From contig VZRR01012436.1 in NCBI GenBank assembly GCA_013398015.1, positions 558,001 through 622,000 on the forward strand: a stretch of DNA of 64,000 nucleotides, in the 5' to 3' direction. The number at the start of each line of letters is the position of its first letter. Position 1 is the stretch's first letter. Made by a program: the position numbers and the translations under genes. Positions 1-20,300 of the stretch are shown here, piece by piece. The stretch comes from Oreocharis arfaki (taxonomy: Eukaryota > Chordata > Aves > Passeriformes > Paramythiidae). The notes under the pieces are model-generated. The model made no database searches. It saw only the letters and a program-made list of their open reading frames with translations, and was not told where the DNA came from.

Positions 1-3000
1 ATTTAAATCATGCGGTTGCAAGTATTGAACGGTCCCACCACTAAATAAGTCACTTGGGGCTGGGGGATCATTTCCATGACTTTCACGTGTGCCAGTACAA
101 TTTTTGTTGGTTGTGCAGCTTCCTAAGGTGCTGCTCCTGTGAGAGAGGTGCTGCTCCGAAGCTGGTTATTGATGGATTTCAGGACTGAGTCTTGTGGCTG
201 AACTTGCTAAAATGTTTCCTCCACACCTGCCTCCTTCCAGTGCTGATGTAGAAAAGGAATTTATGGATGATGCAAGTTGGGTGGGATAGGGGAAGTGGGA
301 GTGTGGCACTGAAAGAGCTGTGTGCTGATGAGGACTGTGGTCCTCCATATGAGCTGGGATTTGGGATGTAAGGGTTTATCCCTGGGGACTTGGACTCTGG
401 TGGAGTAAAAGTTTGCCTACCTGAAGCCGAACAATTAGGTCTGATGACAGGCAGGAGAAATAATTCCAGCTTCAAGTGTGCCTAGTAGAGATGGAAATAC
501 TAAAATTCTTGTCTGCATCACAGGGAGATCTTGCTTAGAATGATGTGTGCAGTTCTCACTGTGCTGAAAAGAAATTGAAAAACTTGTAGGGAAGGTGTTT
601 GGGGAAATGAACAATGTGTTTATACGGAACCATTTGACAAGTTGGCGTATTTAGCAAATACAGCAAAGCCCAGAGAAGATGTGGCTGCTTTCTGTAAATA
701 CCCCAGTGTAAACACCACTGGGAGAAGACACTAATAAGCTAATGGAGGATGCTGGCACATGGACATCACCATCAGCTGACCACTAATTCCTTCTGAAAAT
801 CAGAAGGCAATTTCTAACCATTAGGGGTGAGTTTCTGGAAGAAAAGCCCAATGAAAGGGACAATGTGCAGGAACAATTAGCTTTATCATGGCCTAGATAA
901 CGTCATTTCCCTCCTAGAAACTCTTTGCCTGGGATATTTAGTATGGGACTTGGCCATCCAGGGTCATTCCTACTGCATTTCTATGCTAAGAATGTAATAC
1001 TTAGGAACACTGTGTAGTATAAAATATCAAAATATGGTGGCTTGATAAGGAAAGCAAAACTGAAATTAATAACACAATCTGAGTGGCTGTTAAAGCTGTT
1101 TCAGTTCATAATTGTATTTAAAGAGTGATACTTGCCCAGACTGGCAGAAGTGCAGAAGGTGCGAGGAGTCTTAGGCGCCTGCTGACATTCCAAGCTGTTC
1201 TCATGTCCGTGTTCAAGAGGAGCTGCAGTGGCCCAATTAAGTAGAGGAAATAGCTGACTTCAAGGAGGAAGGTATTATTTTCTCCTTATAATTGGGACAC
1301 ATTAATCTGGTGCTGGAAACCATTCAGAACATAAGCAGTGTGGGATTCATGCAAGGTAAGGAAAAAACCCTGGCAGAGGAGTTTAAGGGGTCCCTCTATT
1401 GTTAAATTACTAAAGGTGGGCTTTGCACTGAACTACAAAAATAGGTTTGAGGCAATACTTAACACGTATATGATGCATCCTCTTGGGAAAAGGAGATGGT
1501 GAATGTGGATTGCTTTTTTTGCTTAGAGAAGCTTCTGGCCCCTGCCAGAGTTAGTCCTGGGTGACAGCAGGACTGAGCTGTACAAAGGGAGCTGTCAGCT
1601 TTTCCCTCCTAAGAACTTGTTGTGTGTCCCAGTGAATACAAACATGATGTCATCTAAACCCATCGGCTAAACCTGCCAAAACAGTGTCGAAGAAGTGACT
1701 TACCAGTGGCAGAGGAAAGCTGTGGCAGTTTGCCAGGGGTGGTGATGCAATCGGTGCCCTGTCCCCTGCACTGGGTTTACCATGATGTAGCATCTCTGTG
1801 CCAGCAGAGCTGTTCAGCAGTGACCTGGCACGTAGGAAAGCAGACTCCTGTTTGCATTCAGCACAGGGCCTGCCACCTACCTGCACTTGTGATCTTCCTA
1901 CACAGAAGAGGTTCACAGAGGGTGCTTTCTGCAACTCATGTGCTTGGCGGACTGTGTGCTGAGTCAGCTGGCACGGGCAGCTGGGAAGATGTTTATTTTG
2001 ATGAAGTATTCTGCACAAGGCCGTGTTTGAAGCCAACCTTTGCTGCAACTTTCATTTATGGAGGGAGTTTAAAAGGTGCTGCTCTGCCCTTCCAGTCAGA
2101 GCAAAGTCCCATCTGCCAAGATTGCTCTGCATTATTCAGACAGAAGCTGCAGAGGGCTGCAGCAGCAGATGGGAGTGTTTCTGCTGCTAGACTGAGCTCC
2201 ACGGGGGGTTTGTGTCATTGTGTGTGCTTGGTGCACTCATTGCTTTGTTGTACCACACAGAATCTTTAATGCTGTGTTTTGGTGTCTTAACTGTTAATGA
2301 TGTGTGTTACTGAGCAAGTGATTGTTTTCTCTAAATAAACAAAGACACAATGTTTTTTGTCACCTCAGCGTGCACTTTTTTGCTTGGGCTGGTGTTGATT
2401 CACTGCTGAGCTTCATTATTGGCCTTTCATCTCAATGATTTCATCTTATTTTTCTTCCTTTGCCTTCATTACTGGTTTGGAACCTTATCATTGTTAAGGC
2501 CATAGGATCACCCCAAGAGGCTCCTGTTCATGTGAGTCAGGTTGTGAACACACTTCCCCCACTGTTTTGCCTCTTGGTACTGAGTTTTAAGTAACACTTT
2601 AACTTGCACCTTTCAACTCAGCATTACAGGATATTGCAGGGAATCCTCGTGATGCTGTTTTTCCTGCAAGAACTGGAGTTTGAACCTTCTGTCACTCTCT
2701 TGTCAAGCACAGCTTCCAATTAGTTTGCTTGGCACTGGTGCTGAGATGAGTAAAGCTGAGCCAGGGAATGATGGATCCAATTCTAAGGCCCAGCAATCCC
2801 CGGCAGCATTTTTGAGCAGTTTCAGGCTCTGGCCTGATGTGTTCAGGAGCCACAGCAGCAGTGGGGGACTGTGGAAGGGCAGAGAGCTGTGGCTCAGCAA
2901 ACATTTCAAACTGGCTGGTGGGGTGATGGTGGTCTTGGTTTGGTTCTCTTTTCATTCACAGATTTTTCTGCCCCAGTAGGGAACCTCTCTTCTGCAAAAG

Positions 3001-3452
3001 CATGAGGAGTGTTACGTGAAAGCAGTGTCTGCTGCTTGCCCTGTGTTTTGGGCTTCTTCAGCAAAGCAGATTTCACTTATGTGGTTGTAGGGTTTTTGTT
3101 TTGTTTTTTTAGTTCTAGTATTGTTTAAGGAAATATAACTGTTCATCAATGTTTGCAGTGACAGCCATGTATATTCTTCCTAAAAGAGGAATGTTCTTCC
3201 ATGCTGGGCAAAGGAGACTGAAATATAACCAATAAAAGTCAAGTCTGACATCTATTCAAAATGCTGGTGAATGTGGCAGCTCTGGTTTTCCAGAATTAAT
3301 GAGACTTGGGACAGCAAATGCATGACAAGGATGGTAGTGTTGCCATTCTTTTCCTTCATGCTTCATTCTTTAAAAGAAATATTTCTTGCATGTGATTTTC
3401 AATGTGCCATCTACCTCTGGAGTCTGATTCTGATATGATTTTTGTCTTATAG
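1..3452 (+). other. RAB11A: RAB11A intron 1, 3' part
   Basis: No exon or recognisable repeat was seen. The first coding exon, which in Rab11a encodes only 13 residues, is not in this stretch, so the intron extends past the left edge. The longest open frame here (1706-2269) starts with GTG, has no recognisable motif and is treated as chance. Confidence 0.8.
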
Positions 3453-11479
<8,027 letters not shown>

Positions 11480-13025
11480 ATTGTCCATTCTTTCCTAAAA
11501 GGCTGTGTATATTCCCCAGGTCCAAGATTTAAATATATTTGTAATTCTCGTGGTTACATTCTTGTGTTTAGTTACTGCTTATTCCTTCTCCATTAATTTC
11601 TCCATGTCTTAAACACTTTGATTTCAGTGTTTATCAGTCTCTTACTTGGATGTGGCTGCAGTATTTTCCCAACACCGACCTGTCGGTTTGGGCTCAGTAA
11701 ATTGTTTGGAACTCGACAGATCCCTTCCCAACATGATGCCCGCTAGTCAGAGCACTGACACCTTTGGAGAGCACTTGAAGATCTTATCCTGCTCCTCACA
11801 AAGCAATTACTGTCAGGTTAATGAGGAAAATCTCTCTGGGCAGGATAATCTTTCCTTGTCTTAAGGTGTTGCATTCTGCATCTAAAGCTCAGTGAAGCTC
11901 AGAAGTGCAATTTTATTGTAAGTTAAATGTTTTTGGCTACATCTTCAGATTGTCAAGTGAAGTTTTATTGGATATTACAGGGGAGAAAAGAGAATTTCTT
12001 GCAAACAAGCAGCAGGTTCTGGCTATGTGTGAGTGAGGTGCTGTGGTTTGGCACCTGCTGCAGAGGGGGTTGATGTGAGGCAGAGCTGCTGGGACCCCAC
12101 AGAGGTGCCCCTTGTGAAGGAAGTGAACGCAGGAGCCGCATCCCTGAGGAAGGGTCACTCCAGCTCTGGAACTGGCAGCATCTTTGTGCTGCCCAAGGCT
12201 TGGCCTCCACAGTGCTGGGGGTATCAGGATTTGAGGATGCCTTTTTTTCCTTTCATGAGACACAGACTTGAAGGGTGTTTTCACATATTACGTATCACAT
12301 CTATTAATGCATGCCACATATATTAATATATTCAAGTGCTTGAGTTGATGAATTAATAACTTCACTACCTGGCCTTAGTTTTCAGTTCTGGTTGATCCAG
12401 TATTTTTAAATTATTCCAGTGGTTTGATGTATGTTCTTCAACAAAACCCTCTGGAGTAGTTTTCTTACTGGATGTTCCTCCTGTGGTCTGTTGCTCCGCA
12501 CCAATCCAGTCCAAGCTGCTTGTTCAGGGATACATGAACTGTGCCTTCTGTCACTGCACATCACTTGCTCTGTGCTGTTCCTAAGCACGCCTGACACTGG
12601 CATTGGGGGCCACAGCCACTGCATTCTCACAGGATTCAAAGGAACTCTCTGATGTGCAAATGCTTGCAGTTATTTATACAATTACAGGGAAGTAATTGGT
12701 TGTAGAGGATGTTTCTCAAACTCTGATATGACCCACTTGGAACATCCAGATGTGGTTGGCACTTCCAGCTGTGTTTCGTTCCCAACCTTTCTGTCTCGCG
12801 GTGCTCATGATGTGTGAGGCACACGGAAGGCATTGCTGTAGTCGGTCACTTCTTGTTTTTTCACTCCATTTCTCCTCCTGGTATTAGTTCTGAAGATGCT
12901 ATTTTGATCTGTTTGTAAATTACTTTGTATTTTATGCATGTACTGTACTTTGATTTATTATTTTTTTAGATTGATTTAAAATATATTCATCCATGATTCT
13001 AATAAAGAATTACAGGGGAAAACTC
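11480..13025 (+). other. RAB11A: RAB11A 3' untranslated region
   Basis: Runs from the base after the TAA stop to shortly past the AATAAA at 13001-13006. It is AT-rich toward its end and free of recognisable repeats. It holds an 8-base match to a miR-101 site (12940-12947) and a 7-base match to a miR-25/92 site (11905-11911); both are sequence matches only. The exact cleavage base is estimated from the signal position. Confidence 0.8.
13001..13006 (+). terminator. RAB11A: RAB11A poly(A) signal AATAAA
   Basis: A canonical AATAAA sits about 1.5 kb after the RAB11A stop, followed about 20 bases later by a GU-rich stretch (GTGGTGTTGGGTGC at 13029-13042) of the kind bound by CstF. Signal, likely cleavage near 13020-13025 and downstream element are well spaced. 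Confidence 0.85.
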
Positions 13026-14317
13026 ACTGTGGTGTTGGGTGCACTTTTTGGGAGAACTGGGATTTGAGCTGAAGGCTTTTACCTATGAGCTTCTTCCAAC
13101 AGGCAGTGAGAAGGCACTGAAGTGGAAGTGCCCCCATTAAAGGAACTGAAAGGGTTGTGCAGCACAGTTGCCTTCCCTGAGAGCAGCTCTGAGCTTTCTG
13201 GGCTGCTGCAGTTTATAGCCAGGGCACTTTGGCAGCTTCAGGAAGCTTTGAAGCTTACTAAATTCTGTGGGTTCATTCCACTCAAATGTCTGAATAACTT
13301 TTACAACCATTTTTTTCCCTATGTTGCCACCAGGAAGAAAATCCAGTGGGAGACTAACTCCTGCCTTCTGCAGCAAATGATGGAAGCTTTGGATCCCTCT
13401 GTGATGTCCTGGTGAAGAGGTGCCTGTGAGCACCAACAGGGCAGCACTGGTGGCCGTAGGGATGGGTCTGAGGGTGAGGTGTGAGCCCAGGCCCTTGCTC
13501 ACTGCAGGAGCTGTTCTTGCAGCACGTTCTCTACCCAGACTGGAGCAGATTTTGGAATTAATCAATTTCCTGTGGCAGCCAAGTTCTAAATTTGTCAGCT
13601 GGAAATGCAGGATGAGTTTCACTCTGCTTCCTTTTCTCATTCCTATAAGCAGGTGACTTGACTCCGCTGTCACATCAGTCTGGATTTTGTGTGGTTTTAG
13701 GCAAAACTCTTCCTCCTGCAGCAGATGGAATTGAAGTGCAGATGGTGGGAGTACAAACCACTGTGGGAGGCTGAGGACTTCTAAAGAAAAATCCAGTGGG
13801 GTCCGTATAGAGAGAGAACTTCTCACCTGGGAAATCCTTTGCCTCCTGTTCTGGGGTCTGTGCTGTGTTTTCCTAAGGACTGCAGGGCCCTGGTAGCGGA
13901 TCCTGGCCTGGGCTGGGTGACACTCCTGGGACAGGAAGGTGCTTCCCAAGGGGTTTTGGGAGACAATGCAAGTCGTTATTCCATCCGAATGCTTTCCAAT
14001 GGGGGATTGTCCTCTTCAGCTGCTGATTAATGGTTCTGTTCCATAATTGGCACTACTTGTGTACTGAAGTGTCTCCTCCCTGCTAATGGGAGACAACTGA
14101 TGGTAACAGATACTGCTTTGGGCCCTGGAAGGAGCTTTCTGAGATTCTGGAAATTCCATATAATGCTTCAAAGTGTGCTTTGCTTGCCAAAAGCTTTTGC
14201 TGTCATTTACATATTTGAAAGCCCCAACTTTTAACAATTATTCAGCTAGCATCAGTGGTTCCTGTCTTTGATGGGAGTTGAGCTTCTGACTCTTAAGCAG
14301 AAAGGACATGGAATTGT
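13026..14317. other. Intergenic gap between convergent RAB11A and MEGF11 3' ends
   Basis: About 1.3 kb between the RAB11A poly(A) site and the most distal MEGF11 poly(A) signal proposed here. A long minus-strand open frame crosses 13137-13949 but begins at TTG and shows no protein motif. No repeat or RNA gene was recognised. If MEGF11 ends at a nearer signal, the gap is larger. Confidence 0.6.
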
Positions 14318-14334
14318 TCTGATTTAAAGACATT

Positions 14335-14340
14335 TTTATT
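14335..14340 (-). terminator. MEGF11: Candidate distal MEGF11 poly(A) signal
   Basis: Reads AATAAA on the minus strand within TTAATAAAAATG. Its downstream sequence is only moderately U-rich, so it is a candidate, not a certain end. Confidence 0.4.
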
Positions 14341-15004
14341 AAGCTGGAATTACTTATTCTATCAGTTCAGACCTGATGAATTTCCAGCCTTAAATAGCTT
14401 ATTGAGTGTGGCTTGTCAAATAAGAAGATTACATGCTGGGCTTTAGTTAACAAGATTTTTAGAAATATGAAGCACAAATATTGAAAAGCTTCAGCACATA
14501 GCAGAGGCTGCATTGCCTGGGACTCATTAATTCTGAAGGGGTTATTGCTGCAAATCTGTGCTCGTGATTTATTGATTGGGCTACCTGGGAGCTGCTGGGC
14601 TGCCTCGTGTCCCATCCAATCGCTGCTGGGTGACTGTGGGTCCTCCAGTGTCTGCCCAAAGGCCGGGCAACCTGCGAGTGGCCCAGGGCACTGTCACCAC
14701 ACATGGTGGGTGTGCAGGGGCTCTGCCAGCTGGGATTGTGCATTCCCAGGAGTCTCACTGAGGTCAAACTGCTGAGGAACTGGGAGAAGGGTGTGCAGAA
14801 CCACTTACCTTTGGTTTACTCCAACTTGGAATGATGACACTGGGTTTTCTGAGCAATCCCGCCAGTTCTGTCCCAGCCTGGTGCTCGGGTGGTTTTGGCT
14901 GAGGGGAGCAGCCACATTGCCTGGAGAGCTCGGATCTGTGCAAGGCTGGAAGTTTTGCTCTGCAAATGAGTACGTTGGAGAACTACACCTTGAGAGAAAT
15001 TCAA

Positions 15005-15010
15005 TTTATT
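15005..15010 (-). terminator. MEGF11: Candidate proximal MEGF11 poly(A) signal
   Basis: First AATAAA on the minus strand after the MEGF11 stop (ACAAAATAAATTG). It is followed by GGTGTAGTTC, a plausible weak GU-rich element. Confidence 0.4.
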
Positions 15011-17215
15011 TTGTACAAGGTAGGATACCTTTGCACAGTGAACAAATATATTACAAATCTGTCTTGCCTTAAAAAAGTATTGCCATTTTGGTGCCTGTTT
15101 CCTAAGCTAATGCTGATATACAAGAAGGTACTTTTTGTAGTTGTTGGTTTTGTTGGTTTTTTTTTTCCTGTGAAGCTCTATGCACATGGCTGCATTTGGT
15201 TTCAAAATCTTGCTTTGAAAAAAAACAAACCAAACAACTGAGCACATCTCTGCTCTCTGGAGTCTCATTGCAAACTACAGCAACGCACAAACATGGGTCA
15301 GGCCAGCAGCTGGGGCTGCTTCTGCTGGGTGCCAAGGTGGGTCTTAACCAGAGTATTCCTTATCCAACTGCCTCTCTCTTGATATTCTTGAGGTAAGTCT
15401 TTCCATTCACGTACTTAAAATATATTCCTACTGGGCCTACAAAATAATTGTTTCCTTTTAAGTCAAATAAGGCTTTCCTGGAAAACAAAATTGCTATTGC
15501 TGATCAGCCATGGCCCCCATGCATACATGCAGCATTCGGGAAACCTCGTGGGCAGGATCCTGCAGCTCAGACAGCGGCTGCTGTGGGAGCCTGGGGGTGT
15601 CCAGGCTCAGGTTGGGGGTTCAGCACCAGCCTGACCACCTAGAGAGTCCTGGCTCCAAAGAACAAGGCTCCAGGGGCAGGATGCCCAGGGCCAGGGGCTT
15701 TGATTCCAGGCATGAGGGCTGAGCCCATCTGTGGAGACACAGCTGGGCCCCACCATGGTGCTCTGAGTGATCCAGGAGCATTCCCGGAGCCGGGATCCAG
15801 CCACTGCCTCTGAGCTGGAGGGCTCCTCTTGCCAGTCCCTGAGCCCAGCAGGTCACACCTGGGATCGTGCTGTGAGCAAGCCCACGGGGCTGGTGTCGTC
15901 CTCTTCTGCTTCCATCAGACTGGCAAATGTGCAACAGAATATTTTTTATATATAAAAGGCAGTCAACTTGCTACTTTCACGTTTGCCTAATAAAATTACA
16001 TACTTAGAGTCAATACTACTTCATGCTCAAAATCTACAAGGAACTAACAGCAAGTACTCTACTTTTCTAGGTCAATAGAGCTCATAAATTAAAAAAAAAA
16101 TCATGGTGGCTCAGTCCAAAATTTTACCATGGGTCAGACCCTTGATAAATACTTCAGAAAAAGCTGCTGAAAAAGAAAACTCAGTTTCAGCTCCATTTAA
16201 TGACATTTCAGGTAGAATCATCAATGGATAAAGTTGCACTACATGGTAATGCACATCAGATTTAGAGGTGTCATCAGTGGCATGCTGACAGTGAATCATG
16301 AGGAGATGGTTTGGAAAGATGGGAGAGAGAAGCCGATGTGGCTCAGCTTTGGGAAAGGAAATGAAACCAGGGCTGGTCTGTGCAAACCTGCAGTGTCCCA
16401 GGGCAGCAACTGGAGGGGCAGCAGTTTAAACTGCCTAACAGATCTGCTGGATTTAGCTACCAAAAGAGAAGCTGCATAAGGAAAATCAAAGCCTACCTGT
16501 GCCAATCAAAGTTAGAAGTGGGGTAAGATGGGTGTGAGACTCATTGTGGAAACTCCATTCATTAGCAAACATCAGGGAATGTATAGAAAGATTTTAAGAA
16601 CTGCACAGAAACTGTCTGTGTTAATATTCCTCAACTCAAATTCTCTGGCACTGAATATAAAGATGACAATCTCAATGCTAATTACCAAGCATGATCTGCA
16701 CAGGTTGCACATGGTGATGGCAGTAAATGAGCTTTCCAGACAGTGAAATGACAAGTTTCCCTGCTCTCATTCAGAAAAATGTCCATCCCCGTGACAAAGA
16801 TGAAAATAAATTCCAACGTATTCCTAGTCACCTTAACAGTAAAAGGTTTCTTGATGCAGTCAGTAGAAATGTACACCTTGAAGTCCTTCTACTTAGCATG
16901 TTTTTGTGGGTTTTTTTTACAGCAAAGCCAGGGTTAGAACACACATCATGGAGCGTTTTTGCCTGGAGCATGAAGACTCCTTCCTGGGGTGATGTACTCC
17001 AGTGTCACGTGGAGGAGGCTCTTGTTAGTTCCAGGTACCCATATAAAAATGTCTTTATAAATAACATCATGCAACAGCAGTTGGCCCAAGCTGATGTCAT
17101 GTTAGGTCCTTGACAGTCCACAGTCCCTCAGCAGCACAGGAAAGGAAGGAACAGCTTCTCCTCTGCTTCCTCACAGTCTGTGTTGGCAGTACAATGCCCA
17201 GTGAAGTCCATCCCT

Positions 17216-17376
17216 CTAAGACTGCTTTTCCCAAGAAGGCCCGTGCGTCGGGCTGTGCCGGACAGGGAGCAGGTCATAGTGACCAGGAATGTGACTGTTC
17301 CTAGGCAGGTCATATGGATTCTGCAGGTAACTGGCACTCCGACTGCGCGTGTCTTGGACTATGCTGACAGTGGGCT
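17216..17376 (-). CDS. MEGF11: MEGF11 last coding exon and stop
   Basis: Acceptor CTCCCCTAG at 17377; the coding part ends with TAG at 17216-17218. It encodes EPTVSIVQDTRSRSASYLQ, then NPYDLPRNSHIPGHYDLLPV and RHSPTHGPSWEKQS. NPYDLP and HYDLLPV are the conserved C-terminal motifs of MEGF10 and MEGF11; the ending in KQS is of the MEGF11 type. It lies only 245 bases after the previous exon. Confidence 0.96.
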
Positions 17377-20300
17377 CTAGGGGAGCAAGGAAAACTGGGT
17401 TGTGATGACCAGCAGCAGTCCCAAAACTCCTGATCCTTGTGGGTCCCTTCCAGCTCAGGATATCCACTACCGTGGCTCTTAGCTCCCCCAACCAACACAC
17501 CAATGCTCAGGCCTTCCCCCTGCCAGTGCCTCCCTGTGCTGCGCCAAGTCCAGGCTCCTTGTGCCAGGACAAGGGAAAACCAGCATCTCCACCCAACCCC
17601 CCTGTGCCACCCACTGCTTACCAACTTCATAGATGTTTTTATTGGCTGTTGATGAAGTTGGCATTTCGGAATACGGGGACTCCCTGTGACCAGGTGATTT
17701 CATTTCCACGTAGCTGCTCTCGGAGTGTTTGCAGGTTAAAATGGGGGGGTCTTTAATGGTGGCGTATGGGTTTTCACTGCTGTTCAGGGAACAAGTGCTG
17801 GAGCTGCACACAGATTCTTTCATATAATCTGCAAAACAAGAGTGGAGTGGGAGCGTTAGGGTCATTAGCTTAATTAGGTTAATTACAACTGAGCCTCTGC
17901 AGGAGGGCTGGGGGGGACAAGGGGGCAGGGGATAAGGAAGATCCTTGAAGCCTCCAGCATAGACACCCAGCTCTTGTACTCTGGGTGTTCCAGACCATTG
18001 CATCCACCACTCACTAGCAGGAAAGAAATTAAAACCTGCTCAGTACTGAAGGTTTTCCTGTGAAAAGTTCTAGTTGTCATTTACTGCAATATTTAATTGG
18101 AGGTGACAATCCTTTCCCTCCCTCCCCCTAATTCCTATGGAGCCGTGTTCACCCCGCTCTGCCTGCCCTGCAGACCCAGGCATGGCCACGGGAAGTCAGC
18201 CCTGCAGGCAGGACTGTCTGCTGGGACCTGGGGTGCTCAGCCAGCTGCAGGGTGAGTCCCGGGGCCTTGGTCACATCCAGTGTCCTGTGTTGGAGTGAAC
18301 AACATTGCCACAGGCTCAGAACTGCATCAGTGCAGCCTTTGCATGTGCAGTCCCTGCCGGTTTTGGGGTTATCCAGCATCCTACAAACAGGGAATGCTTG
18401 GGTTTCCACAGAGGGGGACAAGCCTTCATCTGAGCCTCACTTTTGCTCTGCTTTTTTTCCCCCGCTTTGCTGTAGACATTTCCTGCCCCTCTCCCCTGGG
18501 CTGCAGAGGAGGTGACAGAGGCACTACGTGGGGACAACAAGGTTGGTGTGAGAGCTCTGACCACCGGCCTGCCCGGTCAGTGACCCTGGATGGGATAGAC
18601 CAGCCCGCTGCAAGGTACAGTGCCAGTCTTGCTTTAAAAATAAAAAACAATAGAGAATAAATAGGTCTTAACATTGACATTCAAGAACGTGCCATTGCTG
18701 CTGTGTGCATCCTGCTGGGCAGTGCCAGTAATTTAGAATTAGAGCGATGCAATGAAAGATGAGGCATTTTCTTGTGCTGGGTTACAGTACAAAGGCAGAT
18801 CCTGGTATATATGAAATACTCCTGGTGAAATAGGGGGACTTGCAAAATAGCTGCAATCCCAGCTGCCCCCGCTGTCTAGTATGGGAGACAAAAAGAGAAA
18901 TTCAGGTTAAGAAATAGACAGACAACATGACATCACTTCTCCGCTCCAAACCTCGGCTCCGAGCCTGCCAGCCCCGTTCTGTTCCCTCATGTGCCAGGTT
19001 TGCTCCACAGTGTGTGACTGTCCCTCCTTCAGCTCTGGGGTTGTGTCTGTATCTGTGTGTCTGTGTGTCCATCACCCCTGGCCTGGTGCCCTTGGTCCTG
19101 GTTCAGCCCTGAGGGAGGTGCCAGGTCATGCCCTGCCACCTGCAGCCAGGGGTTGCCTTTCTGGGCTCTGATTTCAGCAAGTCTGGAGAGCCCTCAGCTC
19201 CGAGGGTCAGTGAAAGTAGCTCGCTGGGAAGCTCCACTGCACACAAAGCAGCTGGGACCATCAGGGATGGGGAGGCTGGCAGAGGCCTGGCACCAGTTCA
19301 GTGTTCATTTAGTTATAAAACTTAGAAACTCCTCATCTGACATCATCCTGGGTGAGATGAGCAGTGCCTTTGCTTCCAAGTGAGACACACCTGGTTTAGT
19401 ATATGACAGGAGATGGGAACCAAAGCAACACTGACGTTCCTTGGCTGTTGGCTGCAGTGTTTGTCCCTCCAGTGTCACCAACCCCATCCTGTTACAAATC
19501 AGTGGAAAACTGCCCCATCCCATCCTTCTGCGGAGAGATGGAGCAACCCTGTGAGACCAAAGGCTTCTGCACATGAGTGAGCTCAATGTTGGCTTTTGCT
19601 GTGTATGTGACTTAAATCCAGGTGCCACAGTCTGGGATCTGCTGGTGTTAGAGGTGAGGAAACCACAGATACAGGAACGAAAGGCTCAGCTCCACCTGCC
19701 AGCAAGTTACAGCTTCTGGTGGCTACTGCAGGTACATAGAGCTCGTTAGGAGAGCCTGGGCAGCCTTTAAAGAGCCAGCTCTGCATTTTGGGGTGAGGGG
19801 ACATGAAGATAATCACCAACTTGCTTCTCCATTTCAAGCAGTGCTGCTGAGCAGATGCTCACAGGGTGAAAGGCAGGATTCCCTCTGTGCCCCAAGAGCC
19901 CCCTGCAAAGCATTCCCTGTCGGCACCACGGGTGGGAGGGAACAAATCAAACCAGGCCTGAAATGTTGATTAAAAAGGACTGCTGGCTACAACAGCAGAG
20001 AAGGGTAGTGTGAGAATTCCTGCCCCTGCAGAGCTGCAGCTGCAGGTAAATAGCTGTGTGGTTTGTTTATGGAATTGGGCACATTGCAGCTGGCAAAGGC
20101 AAAAATCCCAGCACATCAGCTGTTTTATTTCATCCAGCTCAGCTACTTTTATCTCCCTAAGCTAAAATTCACCTGCACTGCAGTTAGGACTGGCATTACC
20201 TCCCAGGAAGGTGCCCCTCAGCCCAGCCCTTCCCTTCCCAGGACCAGTTGGAAGAGACCAGTGAATACCACTCGGGCTGCCCAGACTTGTTTGGCCTCTC

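Larger units (their letters stand above)
14318..17215 (-). other. MEGF11: MEGF11 3' untranslated region (extent proposed)
   Basis: Sequence after the TAG is repeat-free and partly AT-rich, as expected for a long vertebrate 3' UTR. Three minus-strand AATAAA hexamers follow the stop: 15005-15010, 14568-14573 and 14335-14340. The most distal gives a UTR of about 2.9 kb, the nearest about 2.2 kb. Which is used cannot be decided from sequence alone. Confidence 0.5.

Noticed and set aside
1706..2269. A 187-codon plus-strand open frame in RAB11A intron 1
   Set aside because: It starts at GTG, has no family motif, and lies in an intron with an antisense frame of similar quality over part of it.
13137..13949. 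A 270-codon minus-strand open frame in the intergenic gap, the longest in the window
   Set aside because: It begins with TTG, not ATG; the first internal Met leaves about 167 codons. No domain, signal or splice context was seen, and composition is typical of non-coding DNA.
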